From positions 1 through 39,083 of the forward strand of contig JAHDEN010000042.1 in the NCBI GenBank assembly GCA_020628815.1: a stretch of 39,083 bases of DNA, in the 5' to 3' direction. This DNA comes from Chloroflexota bacterium. GTDB lineage: Bacteria > Chloroflexota > Anaerolineae > Promineifilales > Promineifilaceae. The notes under the pieces were generated by a model, which did no database searches, was not told the origin of the DNA, and saw only the letters and a program-made list of their open reading frames with translations. Below, piece after piece: positions 7,604-16,288 of this stretch. Within the stretch, counting starts at the first letter, position 1. Every line of letters begins with the position of its first letter. Both the position numbers and the translations under genes were made by a program.

Positions 7604-9361
7604 TTATTTTGCAATCTCTGCCGGAACACCTTGTGCCGCTACGTTTGACATATCGTCATACATATTGTGCAGATCTGCCCCTTTAAACCGCGCCGTTTGA
7701 TTGGTGGGTTTCAAGGCTTCGTCATAGAAGAATTGTGGCAGGTCGTCATCTGCTTCAACAAAACCGGCATCAACATTGAACTGACGCTCAAGAAGCAGGG
7801 TCTCACGGCCGAGTTCATGGAAAAATGTGGGTGGCACATCAGTTCCTAGCGCATTGTTGATCGCTTCAGCCATGTATGCAACGTTCGGGTTTGTCACAGA
7901 TTTACCAAACACGCACAGTCCAATCGAGTCAACGGCCGCACATGAAATTTGTGACTCCAAGCTACGCTCGATCAATTCGGCCGCATCCTTGTCGCGTGAT
8001 GCATATTTAGGAACATTACCCGTTGTATGGTCAGCGCCTTGGGCCGAAACCATCATCGAGATACCTGTGATTTCGATGACGCGGGGATCATACGCACTGA
8101 TCGCCTGCTTTTTGATACAAGGAATGCGGTGCAAGCCATAGTGTGTACCCACACGGTAGGTGCCTTGTGCCCAAAGCTTTCCTTTTTCGGTGCCTGCTAG
8201 CATCTCGTCAAAGACAGACTGCATAAAATCAACATCGCCAAAATCAGCTAAGCCTGAATCCATTAAGACCGCAATGGTGGCACCTGTTTCGATTGTGTCC
8301 ACACCTAGCTCGTTGCAGTTGTGATTCATAATCGCCAAATTGTCTGGATGGGTTAAACCGCAGTTTGTACCAAGCAGGGCTAACGTTTCATATTCAATGG
8401 GAGAGGTCATTTCCTTCCCATCTGCATCGTAATAGACGTTTGAGCACTGGATGACGCAGCCGGGCATACAGGCATGGGTGTGTTGACCACCACGCGAAAC
8501 GTTTAAGTCACGCACAAACGATCCCCCCATTTGGAAGTTGCCTTCCGCATCAACCGGCTGTGAGCCGAGGGTAAAGTTGTTGGTGGGAATCCCTCCAACT
8601 TCGTTGGTGTAGTCACCCATCGCCATGGTGCCAACCGGGTTGTAAACGGTCTGGATCGCCGTATCTTCGTTGATCCATGAAGCATATTGTTTAACGGCAC
8701 CGAGCGTCTTTTTGCGTTCATGCAGTGGTGGCATTTTATGCAAGTCTATGACAATGGCTTTTACTTTTTTGCTGCCCATGACAGCCCCAACGCCACCGCG
8801 AGCGGCAAGGCGTGACGGCCGATTATCGTTGTCACTCAGGGCGATTCCGCCCAATAGCCCCATGTACTCACCTACGGGGCCGGTTAGCGCTAGGCTTACC
8901 TTTTTGCCGTATTTTTCGTGGAGCATTTCGGCCGCTTCAAAGTTTTTCTTCCCCAAATAAGGTGCCGCATCATCAAACGTGATCGACCCGTCTTTGTGCA
9001 TGTGAATGACGGTCCACTCGTCTGATTGCCCATGTAACGTAAAGCCACAAATTTCAAGCCGCCCCATCGCATATGCAAATGTGCCGCCCCCGTTGGCTTC
9101 TTTAATGCCGCCAGTTAGCGGGCTTTTACACCCCACGCTAAGCCGATTGGCGTTTGACATGGTTGTGCCTGCAAATGGTCCAGCTGAAAAAATGAGCGGA
9201 TTTTCAGGGCCAAGTGGGTCAACTTGAGCCACATTCATTTCGGTTAACTTTTTAGCAATAAGAAAACGACCTGCTTTAACAAGTGCCTCCCCTTGCAAAT
9301 CCTCAGATGCGATCGATTGATCGTTGAGGTTAATGTCTAAATATTTTCTTGAGATGGACAT
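7604..9361 (-). CDS. Aldehyde:ferredoxin oxidoreductase family tungsto/molybdoenzyme
   Basis: This 585-residue protein has the normal length for the AOR family, which oxidises aldehydes to carboxylic acids with ferredoxin using a bis-pterin W or Mo cofactor and one [4Fe-4S] cluster. The N-terminal pterin-binding region contains NANRLSVGCKSPLTGG and a Gly-rich stretch. The cluster cysteines are visible as CMPGCVIQC (about 298, 302, 306) and IGLC (about 483). No signal peptide is seen, so it is cytoplasmic. The start ATG at 9361 has AAGGAA about 9 bases upstream. It is a single-gene transcript with its own terminator. The aldehyde substrate is unknown. The enzyme points to an anaerobic or micro-oxic life with reduced ferredoxin. 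All cluster positions are Cys, with no in-frame TGA. Confidence 0.92.
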   Translation of the reverse strand: MSISRKYLDINLNDQSIASEDLQGEALVKAGRFLIAKKLTEMNVAQVDPLGPENPLIFSAGPFAGTTMSNANRLSVGCKSPLTGGIKEANGGGTFAYAMGRLEICGFTLHGQSDEWTVIHMHKDGSITFDDAAPYLGKKNFEAAEMLHEKYGKKVSLALTGPVGEYMGLLGGIALSDNDNRPSRLAARGGVGAVMGSKKVKAIVIDLHKMPPLHERKKTLGAVKQYASWINEDTAIQTVYNPVGTMAMGDYTNEVGGIPTNNFTLGSQPVDAEGNFQMGGSFVRDLNVSRGGQHTHACMPGCVIQCSNVYYDADGKEMTSPIEYETLALLGTNCGLTHPDNLAIMNHNCNELGVDTIETGATIAVLMDSGLADFGDVDFMQSVFDEMLAGTEKGKLWAQGTYRVGTHYGLHRIPCIKKQAISAYDPRVIEITGISMMVSAQGADHTTGNVPKYASRDKDAAELIERSLESQISCAAVDSIGLCVFGKSVTNPNVAYMAEAINNALGTDVPPTFFHELGRETLLLERQFNVDAGFVEADDDLPQFFYDEALKPTNQTARFKGADLHNMYDDMSNVAAQGVPAEIAK

Positions 9362-9481
9362 AGTGATTTTGTTCCTTGCAAAAAACGGCCGATAGAGTAG
9401 GCCTAGACGTAATTTTAGAGTTGATTAAAAAACGGTCAACTAAATCGCTCAAATTTCTTTTTATCAAGGCTGCTTCAAACA

Positions 9482-11944
9482 CTACCGACCGATAAAAGAC
9501 AAATAGATAATGGCAGGCTCTTCATCCCCGGTTAGCTCAACCGCGCCGATATCGCAGCGGTCATTTCCTGGCCGGCCGATCCCTCGTCCATCTTCATCTG
9601 GGCAGCCATTTGTGTCCCCTTGATTGTAGAGGGGGCTAAGCGGGAGCGGTTTGAGGATTAGGCGGCCGTTGTATTTCCCCATCGTGTTTTGCTCAAGCGG
9701 CCCCAAAAGCGGATCTGTGTCTACCAGATCATTATCCTCACCAATTTGACAAGAGTCATCAAAAGTAAGATTAAAATCGAGCGAAACGATTTTTGCGATG
9801 TTATTGCCCGATGATCCGCTGGCATCACAGCTCGTCATTTTATGCTGACCGATGACCGTGTTGTGCATATAGGTGATCACCGCTTCTGGGTTGTCACCTT
9901 GCCCAGGAAAATCTTGCCAACGATTGCTAAGGCCAAAGACAGAGTCTGCATTTTCCTCATTGGCCGCTAGCGTAACAGAGTTTAGCCACAGCACGCTGTC
10001 TCCGCCTGAAGCCAAGTTGTACACAACCCCATTATTCCCATCGTTTCCGGCAATGGTGACCCCGGTTAGCTCCATGGTGGAGTTCCAGTTGGCGATTCCG
10101 CTAAAAAACGAGCTGGTTGAATTGCTGATGATTTCGCTCGACCGGAGTGTAAAGTCAGCACCTTCGGCCGATTGAACCGCGCCACCCCAACCAAAGTTTG
10201 GAATGCTGGCCTTATTATTGCGGATCAGCAGGTGTTCTCCGGTAAAGGTGCCTTGATTAAGAATCGCACCGCCACCCCGTGTTCCGGTAATCACATTGCC
10301 GCCGGTTAGCAAAAAGCCGGTCATATCAACAACGGCGCCCACCCCAATTTCAAAGATGCGATCATCAAGGGCCGAAGCATCAATAGTGATGACATCTGTG
10401 ATATTCCCCATCAGAGAAAGCTCCCCGATAATATTTAAGTCACCCACTTCGGCACCACCAATCCCTTGAATAGTAAGTGCGATAGGGCCATTGGTAGCGA
10501 ATACGATTTCGTCTCGGCCGGGATGCCGTTCTGCATCCATGATCGCTTCTCGTAGGGAGCAATCTCCGATTTCACATCCGTCAGGGGCAGGGTCATCTGT
10601 TTCAGTAACAATTAGCTGATCCGGTTTGACCTTGATTGTTGAACAAGAATTTTCTGGACAGAAGGTTAAATACTTTTCTGCTTCGTATGCTCCTGCATCA
10701 CATCGATCATCCGTCATGCGTGGCAGTCCCTTCTGGTCAATGTCGATGCAGTCTGCAAAGTTAACGAGCCCAACTGCCCCTGAATCAGGCGTAATCTCAA
10801 AGGTCGGCGTCCGGCCTCCCCAGTATCCAAAATCACCAAGGGACACGGTCGAGCTAACAACATCTGTACTGGTTGAGAAGCAACTTGAATCTGTGGATAC
10901 GTTGTTTCCATTTGATACAAGATCGCCAGAAATGATGTTACAAGCCTGATCTGATCCTGCTGGATGGGTGTTGCCCATAACAATAGTTGCCGTCGAGTTA
11001 AGCGTGCCACCCGAAACAACAACGGTCCCATTTGTACCGTTCATGGTTTGGTTCTGGCTGATGGTTGAAAACCGCATGTCAACCTTTGAATTTGTGCTGG
11101 GGCTTATGGTGCTCGAGATGTAAATCGCGCTGCCACCTTCTGTGTCTGATCCGCTTCCAGTAGGGTTGTTGGCCGAGTTAAAGCCAAGCGTGCTGTTTTG
11201 AATCAGGCTGTTGCCGGTTGAATCGAGGAAAAACAAACCTCCACCGGCCGCTGCTGAGTTATGGCCAACGAACGAAGTCGTCAGCGTAATTTGCCCACCA
11301 GAGATATGAACGCCCCCTCCATGTTCAGAGGCAATATTACTATCAATGATTGAATTTTCGATTATCGCGGCCGCTTGGTCTGCAATCGCAATCCCACCAC
11401 CAGAGCGGGCCGAATTTTGGCTAATATCGACCCCGTCTAGATGTAGTTGGCTGTCTGAGCCACTCACATAAATAGCCCCACCATCCTGGCTGCCAGCATC
11501 GCCGCCCCAAATGGCTAAATTCTTAAGCGTCACATGCGCCCCATCCGTAATTGATAGCACTCTTGTGCGTGAAATAGCTTGGATACTGGACACTGAGTCC
11601 GGGATAAGTCCGATTTTTGTGCGTTGGGCTCCCAACCCAGAGATCGTCACAGATTTACCCAGATCAATGATGAGGGATTGCTCTTCAAGAAAGCCATCTA
11701 AAATAGAAATAATGTCTGAAGAATTAGGCTCAACCGCAGCAATCGCGTCACTTAGTGATTCAAACTCACATCCTGAGCGGCAGACAGTTTTACGCAACGG
11801 ATCATAGCCAGGTCCGCGTGTGGCACCATCATCAGGTATTGGTGGAATGATCGGCCCAGCGTAAGCGTCGGAAAGGCCAAGCGACATAAATAACAATGCC
11901 AAAATTAAGCAGACAAGCCCCATAGGTATGACGAACTTTTTCAT
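9482..11944 (-). CDS. Secreted right-handed beta-helix protein with CSLREAI domain
   Basis: This 820-residue protein has a signal peptide (MKKFVIPMGL... ending near AYAG, residue 30). Two beta-helix modules follow, rich in GGG and N-S-T turns (for example SARSGGGIAIA, EHGGGVHISGG, TRGGGAILNQG). A CSLREAI motif sits at about 462-468 in DGCEIGDCSLREAI, a signature of large surface proteins in Chloroflexota and Planctomycetota. Each module ends with a copy of a CDxGAxE motif (RCDAGAYE near 414-421; RCDIGAVE near the C-terminus). The protein ends in IIYLSFIGR, a hydrophobic stretch followed by Arg. This resembles the short C-terminal YLPLI.R-like tails I recall from exported Chloroflexota proteins. 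It is probably a cell-surface or secreted protein for adhesion or glycan contact; no catalytic motif was seen. Confidence 0.85.
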   Translation of the reverse strand: MKKFVIPMGLVCLILALLFMSLGLSDAYAGPIIPPIPDDGATRGPGYDPLRKTVCRSGCEFESLSDAIAAVEPNSSDIISILDGFLEEQSLIIDLGKSVTISGLGAQRTKIGLIPDSVSSIQAISRTRVLSITDGAHVTLKNLAIWGGDAGSQDGGAIYVSGSDSQLHLDGVDISQNSARSGGGIAIADQAAAIIENSIIDSNIASEHGGGVHISGGQITLTTSFVGHNSAAAGGGLFFLDSTGNSLIQNSTLGFNSANNPTGSGSDTEGGSAIYISSTISPSTNSKVDMRFSTISQNQTMNGTNGTVVVSGGTLNSTATIVMGNTHPAGSDQACNIISGDLVSNGNNVSTDSSCFSTSTDVVSSTVSLGDFGYWGGRTPTFEITPDSGAVGLVNFADCIDIDQKGLPRMTDDRCDAGAYEAEKYLTFCPENSCSTIKVKPDQLIVTETDDPAPDGCEIGDCSLREAIMDAERHPGRDEIVFATNGPIALTIQGIGGAEVGDLNIIGELSLMGNITDVITIDASALDDRIFEIGVGAVVDMTGFLLTGGNVITGTRGGGAILNQGTFTGEHLLIRNNKASIPNFGWGGAVQSAEGADFTLRSSEIISNSTSSFFSGIANWNSTMELTGVTIAGNDGNNGVVYNLASGGDSVLWLNSVTLAANEENADSVFGLSNRWQDFPGQGDNPEAVITYMHNTVIGQHKMTSCDASGSSGNNIAKIVSLDFNLTFDDSCQIGEDNDLVDTDPLLGPLEQNTMGKYNGRLILKPLPLSPLYNQGDTNGCPDEDGRGIGRPGNDRCDIGAVELTGDEEPAIIYLSFIGR

Positions 11945-12672
11945 ATTCTTCTTCTTGCTGGCTTCCCATATTCTCGATCCTCTGAGTAGTTCACTCTCTT
12001 TAAGTTATAGCTAATCCACTTTTGTTTCGGTCCAGTAATAGCTCGAATGCGAAAAACGCAATTTGTTCGGATTTATTGCCTAGGCTGTTACTCTAAAAGT
12101 GTTTAAAGAGTGAGTTGTAAATATGGGAAATCAATTCCTTGGTGTTGAAATAAAATTTCTTTGTTGCAGCGAGATTACCTTTTTACAATATCGTATTATA
12201 GTAGGAGATGGGTACTATTTCAAATGGATGGCTGTGTATTTGCCCCGCTATGAACGAACAAAATATGTTTTTGATGATCTGTTAAAGGGGCGCTTCCATC
12301 CTTTGCCAAAAGGGATAGAGTGGGGTAAGTTTCATAGCTGTATAAACCATGCAGATGTAATGGATTAAAAAGAGTAGAGAAACGGTTAAACATACGTTTT
12401 TCGCGAAGATAATTTTTATCACTCCATACTTGACGTCGAACTTGGTAGCAGATAAGAGATCGTAATTTAAAAATCTCAGAGATATGCGGGGCTTATGGCG
12501 CAATCTCAACCGATTCAAACAAATGTAGAACAAGCGGTATTGCTGGCTGTTTTTGCCTGTTTCACATCTTTTGTTCGGTGAGTTTTAAATTGTTGCTATC
12601 AAAAAAACAGTTATTTAGGGAGCTGTATGAGGAATAAACAAAAGAAGGCATTTCTGTTATAGCGATTGACTC
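11945..12672. other. 728-base gap with no convincing gene
   Basis: The stretch between the divergent beta-helix and pntAA genes is AT-rich and lacks CGGCCG, which is otherwise frequent in coding DNA here. An 81-codon open frame (12123-12368, +) and an 83-codon one on the other strand have no ribosome-binding site and no recognisable motif. It presumably holds promoters for both flanking genes, but I could not place them with confidence. Confidence 0.5.
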
Positions 12673-13797
12673 ATGATCATTTTTATTCAAAAACCAACAG
12701 ATAAATCCGAGAATCGGGCACCGTTGACACCTGCGGCCGCTAAGAAATTGATTGGCTTAGGCTTTTCGATTGATATGCCGGCCGGCACGGGTGAAAAGAG
12801 CGGGCATCCTGATCAGCAGTTTGTTGATGAAGGGGTTTCTATTTCAATCAATCCTGATGAATCATTAGCACAAGCTGATCTTGTTTTTGGCTTAGAGATC
12901 CCAAAAGCTGCTACGTTTAAAAAGATGAAAGACGGCAGCATTTATTTAGGACGCATCGAGCCATTTGGAAACGAAAAGCTTATTAAAGCGGCCGCAAAAG
13001 CAAACATCCGGTTAGTCAGCATGGAGATGATTCCACGCACCACGCTGGCTCAAAAGATGGACATCCTAAGTTCTCAGGCTAACTTAGCCGGGTACCAAGC
13101 TGTTATTACCGGTGCTGCAAGGCTTGATAAAATTTTACCGATGATGATGACCCCGGCCGGAACCATTTCGCCGAGTAAAGTCTTTATTATCGGCGTGGGT
13201 GTGGCAGGTTTGCAGGCGATTGCAACCGCCAAGCGTTTAGGCGCTCGGGTTCAAGCGTTTGACACACGCCCCGTTGTGGAAGAGCAAGTGAAGTCTCTGG
13301 GTGCAAAATTTGTCAAAATCGACTTGGGCGAGACGGGACAAACTGACCAAGGGTACGCCAAAGAATTAACCGAAGAGCAATTGGAACTACAGCGCCAAGG
13401 GATGGCGAAGGTATGTGCTGATTCAGACATCGTGATCACTACGGCTAAACTGTTCGGCCGCAAAGCTCCCATCATTGTAACGGCCGATATGGTTGCCGGG
13501 ATGGCGCCAGGCAGCGTGATTGTTGACCTCGCGGCCGAGACCGGAGGCAACGTAGAAGGGACACAGCTCGACAAAGAGGTTGTGACCGCGAACGGTGTCA
13601 AGATTATCGGTATTGGCAAACTAGAGAATGAGCTACCGACCCATGCAAGCCAAATGTATGCGGCCAATTTAGCCAACTTTACCGAACATTTTTGGGATCA
13701 AGAATCAGGCGAGCTTGTGCTGAACCCAGATGATGAAATTGTGCAGGGATCACTGCTCACCGACAATGGTGAAGTGATTCATCCAACCTTTAAGTAG
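12673..13797 (+). CDS. pntAA: NAD(P) transhydrogenase alpha subunit, soluble NAD(H)-binding part
   Basis: This 374-residue protein is domain I of proton-translocating transhydrogenase, which moves hydride between NAD(H) and NADP(H) using the proton gradient. Family features are the N-terminal RAPLTPAAAKKL segment, NLAGYQAVI, and the Rossmann loop GVGVAGLQAIATAKRLGARV followed by AFDTR. The 'DIVITTAKLFGRKAPIIVT' region and the Gly/Ala-rich mobile loop segment VIVDLAAETGGNVE are also present (short parts quoted). The alpha subunit is split, as in Rhodospirillum-type three-gene systems, with the membrane part encoded next by pntAB. A 91-base gap containing a 10-bp hairpin separates the two. No strong ribosome-binding site precedes the ATG at 12673. 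Confidence 0.95.
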   Translation: MIIFIQKPTDKSENRAPLTPAAAKKLIGLGFSIDMPAGTGEKSGHPDQQFVDEGVSISINPDESLAQADLVFGLEIPKAATFKKMKDGSIYLGRIEPFGNEKLIKAAAKANIRLVSMEMIPRTTLAQKMDILSSQANLAGYQAVITGAARLDKILPMMMTPAGTISPSKVFIIGVGVAGLQAIATAKRLGARVQAFDTRPVVEEQVKSLGAKFVKIDLGETGQTDQGYAKELTEEQLELQRQGMAKVCADSDIVITTAKLFGRKAPIIVTADMVAGMAPGSVIVDLAAETGGNVEGTQLDKEVVTANGVKIIGIGKLENELPTHASQMYAANLANFTEHFWDQESGELVLNPDDEIVQGSLLTDNGEVIHPTFK

Positions 13798-13818
13798 GTA
13801 GATCAGTTGCTCAGTAGA

Positions 13819-13854
13819 TCACTGTTTCAGTTGGAAAACAGACCGAAACAGTGA
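13819..13854 (+). other. Hairpin between pntAA and pntAB
   Basis: 10-bp arms (TCACTGTTTC at 13819-13828, its complement at 13845-13854) enclose a 16-base loop, 22 bases after the pntAA stop. No T run follows. It is therefore more likely an mRNA processing or stability element that adjusts the ratio of subunits than a full terminator. Confidence 0.5.
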
Positions 13855-13888
13855 GAGGCTGACAAACTGAAATCCTAACATATTAAAA

Positions 13889-14191
13889 ATGGAACCAACC
13901 ACACTAATTTTACTATTCTTTATTTTTGTCCTTTCGGCATTTTTGGGATTTGAATTGATCTCTAAAGTCCCTTCTCAGCTGCATACCCCGCTGATGTCTG
14001 GCTCTAACGCGATTTCAGGCATTACGATTGTGGGTGCACTGCTGGCGATCATGCAAAGCAGTGACAGCCAATTTGCAGGCTGGCTCGGATTTGTCGCCTT
14101 GGTCCTCGCGTCTATTAACGTGGTGGGCGGCTACATGGTAACTGACCGCATGTTGGGCATGTTCCGCAAAAAGGAGACTAAGAAAGACTAA
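13889..14191 (+). CDS. pntAB: NAD(P) transhydrogenase alpha subunit, membrane part
   Basis: This 100-residue protein has three to four membrane segments: LILLFFIFVLSAFLGFELI, an ISGITIVGALLAIM stretch, and WLGFVALVLASINVVGGYMV. It ends with a basic tail (MFRKKETKKD). It supplies the alpha-side helices of the proton channel domain. The size and the conserved 'HTPLMSGSNAISGI' region are typical. Its stop overlaps the pntB start in TAATG, so translation is coupled. Confidence 0.93.
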   Translation: MEPTTLILLFFIFVLSAFLGFELISKVPSQLHTPLMSGSNAISGITIVGALLAIMQSSDSQFAGWLGFVALVLASINVVGGYMVTDRMLGMFRKKETKKD

Positions 14192-15579
14192 TGGATCCGA
14201 TATCAATTTTAGTAAACGTCGCATACATTGTGTCTGCGATTTTGTTCATTTACGGCATTCGCATGCTCGGCCGTGCTGAAACTGCCCGCCAAGGGAACTT
14301 GGTTTCGGCCGTGGGTATGTTTTTGGCCGTGATTATGACCCTGATCAACGAAAACCTTGCGGGCAATTTTGGCCTTATCTTTTTAGGTATTTTGATTGGT
14401 GGTGGCATCGGCTACTTTGCCGCCCAACGGGTTGAAATGACCGGTATGCCAGAGCTAGTGGCTCTGTTTAACGGTTTTGGCGGTTTAGCCAGCTTGGCGG
14501 TGGGATGGGCTGAATATCAACGTCTGTTTGAAACCGATGCAACTTCAATCTTCACCTCGATCGTTATTTTTCTAACCGTCTTGATTGGTGGTGTGACTTT
14601 TACCGGCAGTATTTTGGCCTGGGGCAAGCTATCCGGCCGATTTGGTGGGAACAGCACGCTGCCTAATTCTCAGTTTATCAATGTCGCTCTGATCGGGGTT
14701 TTGCTCTTGTGCGGCATCATGCTGGTATTGTTTGGTGCCACAAATGCTGGATACAGCATGTTTATGGCCGTGGTTGTGCTTTCGCTCGTATTTGGTGTAA
14801 CCGGTGTTATGCCGATTGGCGGTGGCGACATGCCGGTTGTGGTCTCGTTGCTTAACAGTTTGTCAGGTTTGGCGGCATCAGCGGCCGGATTTGTGATCGG
14901 GAACAATGTTCTGATCGTGGCTGGCTGTTTGGTCGGCGCCAGCGGTCTGATTTTGACCGTGATCATGTGCCGTGCCATGAACCGCTCACTCGGTAGCGTT
15001 TTGATGGGTGGCTTTGGTGCGACCTCATCTGGTGGTAGCGGCGTAGAAGGGGAGATGAAAGCGGCTAGCGTTGAAGATGCGTACTACGTTCTAGAAGCGG
15101 CCGACAGCGTCATTTTTGTCCCTGGGTATGGGATGGCTGTTGCACAGGCCCAGCATGTGGTTCGTGAGCTAGGAGAAATCCTCGAAGCGAACGGAACTGA
15201 AGTGAAGTACGTTGTGCATCCCGTTGCTGGTCGTATGCCCGGCCACATGAACGTGTTGCTGGCTGAGGCTGATGTTCCTTATGAGCAGCTGGTTGAAATG
15301 GAGGATGTGAATCCAACCATGGAAACGGTTGACGTGGCGATTGTGATCGGTGCGAACGACGTTGTAAACCCGGCCGCTCTCACGGACGAAGGTAGCCCGA
15401 TTTACGGCATGCCGATCATCAAAGTGCATGAGGCTCGGACGGTGTATGCGTTAAAACGTGGACGAGGCAAAGGCTTCTCCGGCATTGTCAACGCGCTGTT
15501 CTTTGGTGACAACACCCGCATGTTGTTCGGTGACGCAAAAGGCACCATGAGCGAGTTGATCGCTCAGTTCAAAGACTAA
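14191..15579 (+). CDS. pntB: NAD(P) transhydrogenase beta subunit
   Basis: This 462-residue protein has eight or nine membrane segments in the first 270 residues, followed by the NADP(H)-binding domain III. The NADP site is seen as VPGYGMAVAQAQ. The downstream signatures VVHPVAGRMPGHMNVLLAEA, VPYEQLVEMEDVN and VIGANDVVNPAA are all conserved. With PntAA and PntAB it forms the membrane proton pump that sets the NADPH/NADH balance. It is the last gene of the operon. A long hairpin (15602-15647) separates it from the convergent FrnE-like gene. Confidence 0.96.
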   Translation: MDPISILVNVAYIVSAILFIYGIRMLGRAETARQGNLVSAVGMFLAVIMTLINENLAGNFGLIFLGILIGGGIGYFAAQRVEMTGMPELVALFNGFGGLASLAVGWAEYQRLFETDATSIFTSIVIFLTVLIGGVTFTGSILAWGKLSGRFGGNSTLPNSQFINVALIGVLLLCGIMLVLFGATNAGYSMFMAVVVLSLVFGVTGVMPIGGGDMPVVVSLLNSLSGLAASAAGFVIGNNVLIVAGCLVGASGLILTVIMCRAMNRSLGSVLMGGFGATSSGGSGVEGEMKAASVEDAYYVLEAADSVIFVPGYGMAVAQAQHVVRELGEILEANGTEVKYVVHPVAGRMPGHMNVLLAEADVPYEQLVEMEDVNPTMETVDVAIVIGANDVVNPAALTDEGSPIYGMPIIKVHEARTVYALKRGRGKGFSGIVNALFFGDNTRMLFGDAKGTMSELIAQFKD

Positions 15580-15601
15580 TTTTGAAGGGATAAAGGCACA
15601 A

Positions 15602-15647
15602 GGCTAAAGGATAAAAGTGTGTGCGAACCAACTTTTATCCTTTAGCC
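15602..15647. terminator. Long hairpin between convergent pntB and FrnE-like genes
   Basis: Perfect 17-bp arms (GGCTAAAGGATAAAAGT at 15602-15618 and its complement at 15631-15647) enclose a 12-base loop, and weaker pairing extends outward on both sides. The arms contain a short word (AAGGATAAA-like) repeated with variations. It can stop transcription from both sides. Confidence 0.6.
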
Positions 15648-15655
15648 CTTACCTT

Positions 15656-16258
15656 TTACTCTTTTTCCTTTTCAAGTACCTGTTCTACAATGTTGCCTAG
15701 CACTTCGTGAGTCTGCGCCCCCGATACATAGTATTTATCCTGAAAAATCATGCCGGGAACCCCTTGAATGCCGTATTCGAACCCTTTGTCGATATCGGCC
15801 GTGACCTGACTGGTCCATGGTTCTGAGTCTAAAGCGTTCAAAAATTCTTCTTTGTCGAGTCCAATTTGACCCGCGATGTCGGCCAATACAACACGATCAT
15901 GGATGTCTTTGGTTTCAACCCAGTAGGCCGTCATTAGGGCTTTGTGATAGGCGGGTCCGGCACCATTGGCTTCAGCATATTTTGCCCCGACTAGGGCGGC
16001 CGTGCTGGTGCCTGAAAAGGTGTTGAAATTGATCTCAACCCCAAAGTCGCGTTCAGCGATTTCGGCCATGCGCGGCCGGGCGGCTAAAATTTTCGCCTGA
16101 TATTCTGGGGAGATGGGGCCAGCTCCGGGCGGCCGGAGCATATAGCTGTGCCATTCAATTTCTACATCATGTGATTCTTCGAGCTGCTCCAAACTGGAGG
16201 CCACGAGGTAGCACCACGGTCAAATATAGTCTGACCAAACGTCGATTTTTACAGTCAT
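15656..16258 (-). CDS. FrnE-like DsbA-family oxidoreductase with in-frame TGA (probable selenoprotein, U-P-W-C)
   Basis: The full reading frame is 200 residues if the TGA at 16220-16222 is read through. The N-terminus MTVKIDVWSDYI, then the TGA at codon 13, then PWCYL, exactly matches the start of the FrnE/2-hydroxychromene-isomerase branch of DsbA thioredoxins (KIDVWSD..CPWCY). The TGA therefore stands in place of the first catalytic Cys. Downstream homology is intact and in the same frame, including the Y-H-KALMTAYWVE-type helix and the cis-Pro loop GVPGMIF with the YYVSGAQ ending. There is no signal peptide, so it should act in the cytoplasm on thiols or disulfides. A 5-bp hairpin with a GTT loop begins 21 bases after the TGA. 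Without readthrough, translation would have to restart at GTG 16204 and lose the active site. Confidence 0.88.
16187..16199 (-). promoter_or_regulatory. SECIS-like hairpin after the in-frame TGA
   Basis: On the minus strand, CTCCA-GTT-TGGAG forms a 5-bp stem with a 3-base loop starting with G. The loop begins 26 bases after the TGA. Bacterial SECIS elements are small hairpins inside the reading frame, with the loop about 16-37 bases after UGA and a G near the loop start. The fit is by distance and shape only. Confidence 0.45.
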
Positions 16259-16288
16259 AAGAACGGTTCCTAGTTTTTGAATCGGTAA

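Noticed and set aside
9415..9440. Terminator after the beta-helix gene
   Set aside because: Only a 6-bp stem (AGTTGA/TCAACT) is seen, and it lies on the upstream side of that gene's stop region, too weak to call.
12123..12368. 81-residue open frame in the 0.7-kb gap
   Set aside because: It has no ribosome-binding site, no motif and an overlapping open frame on the other strand.
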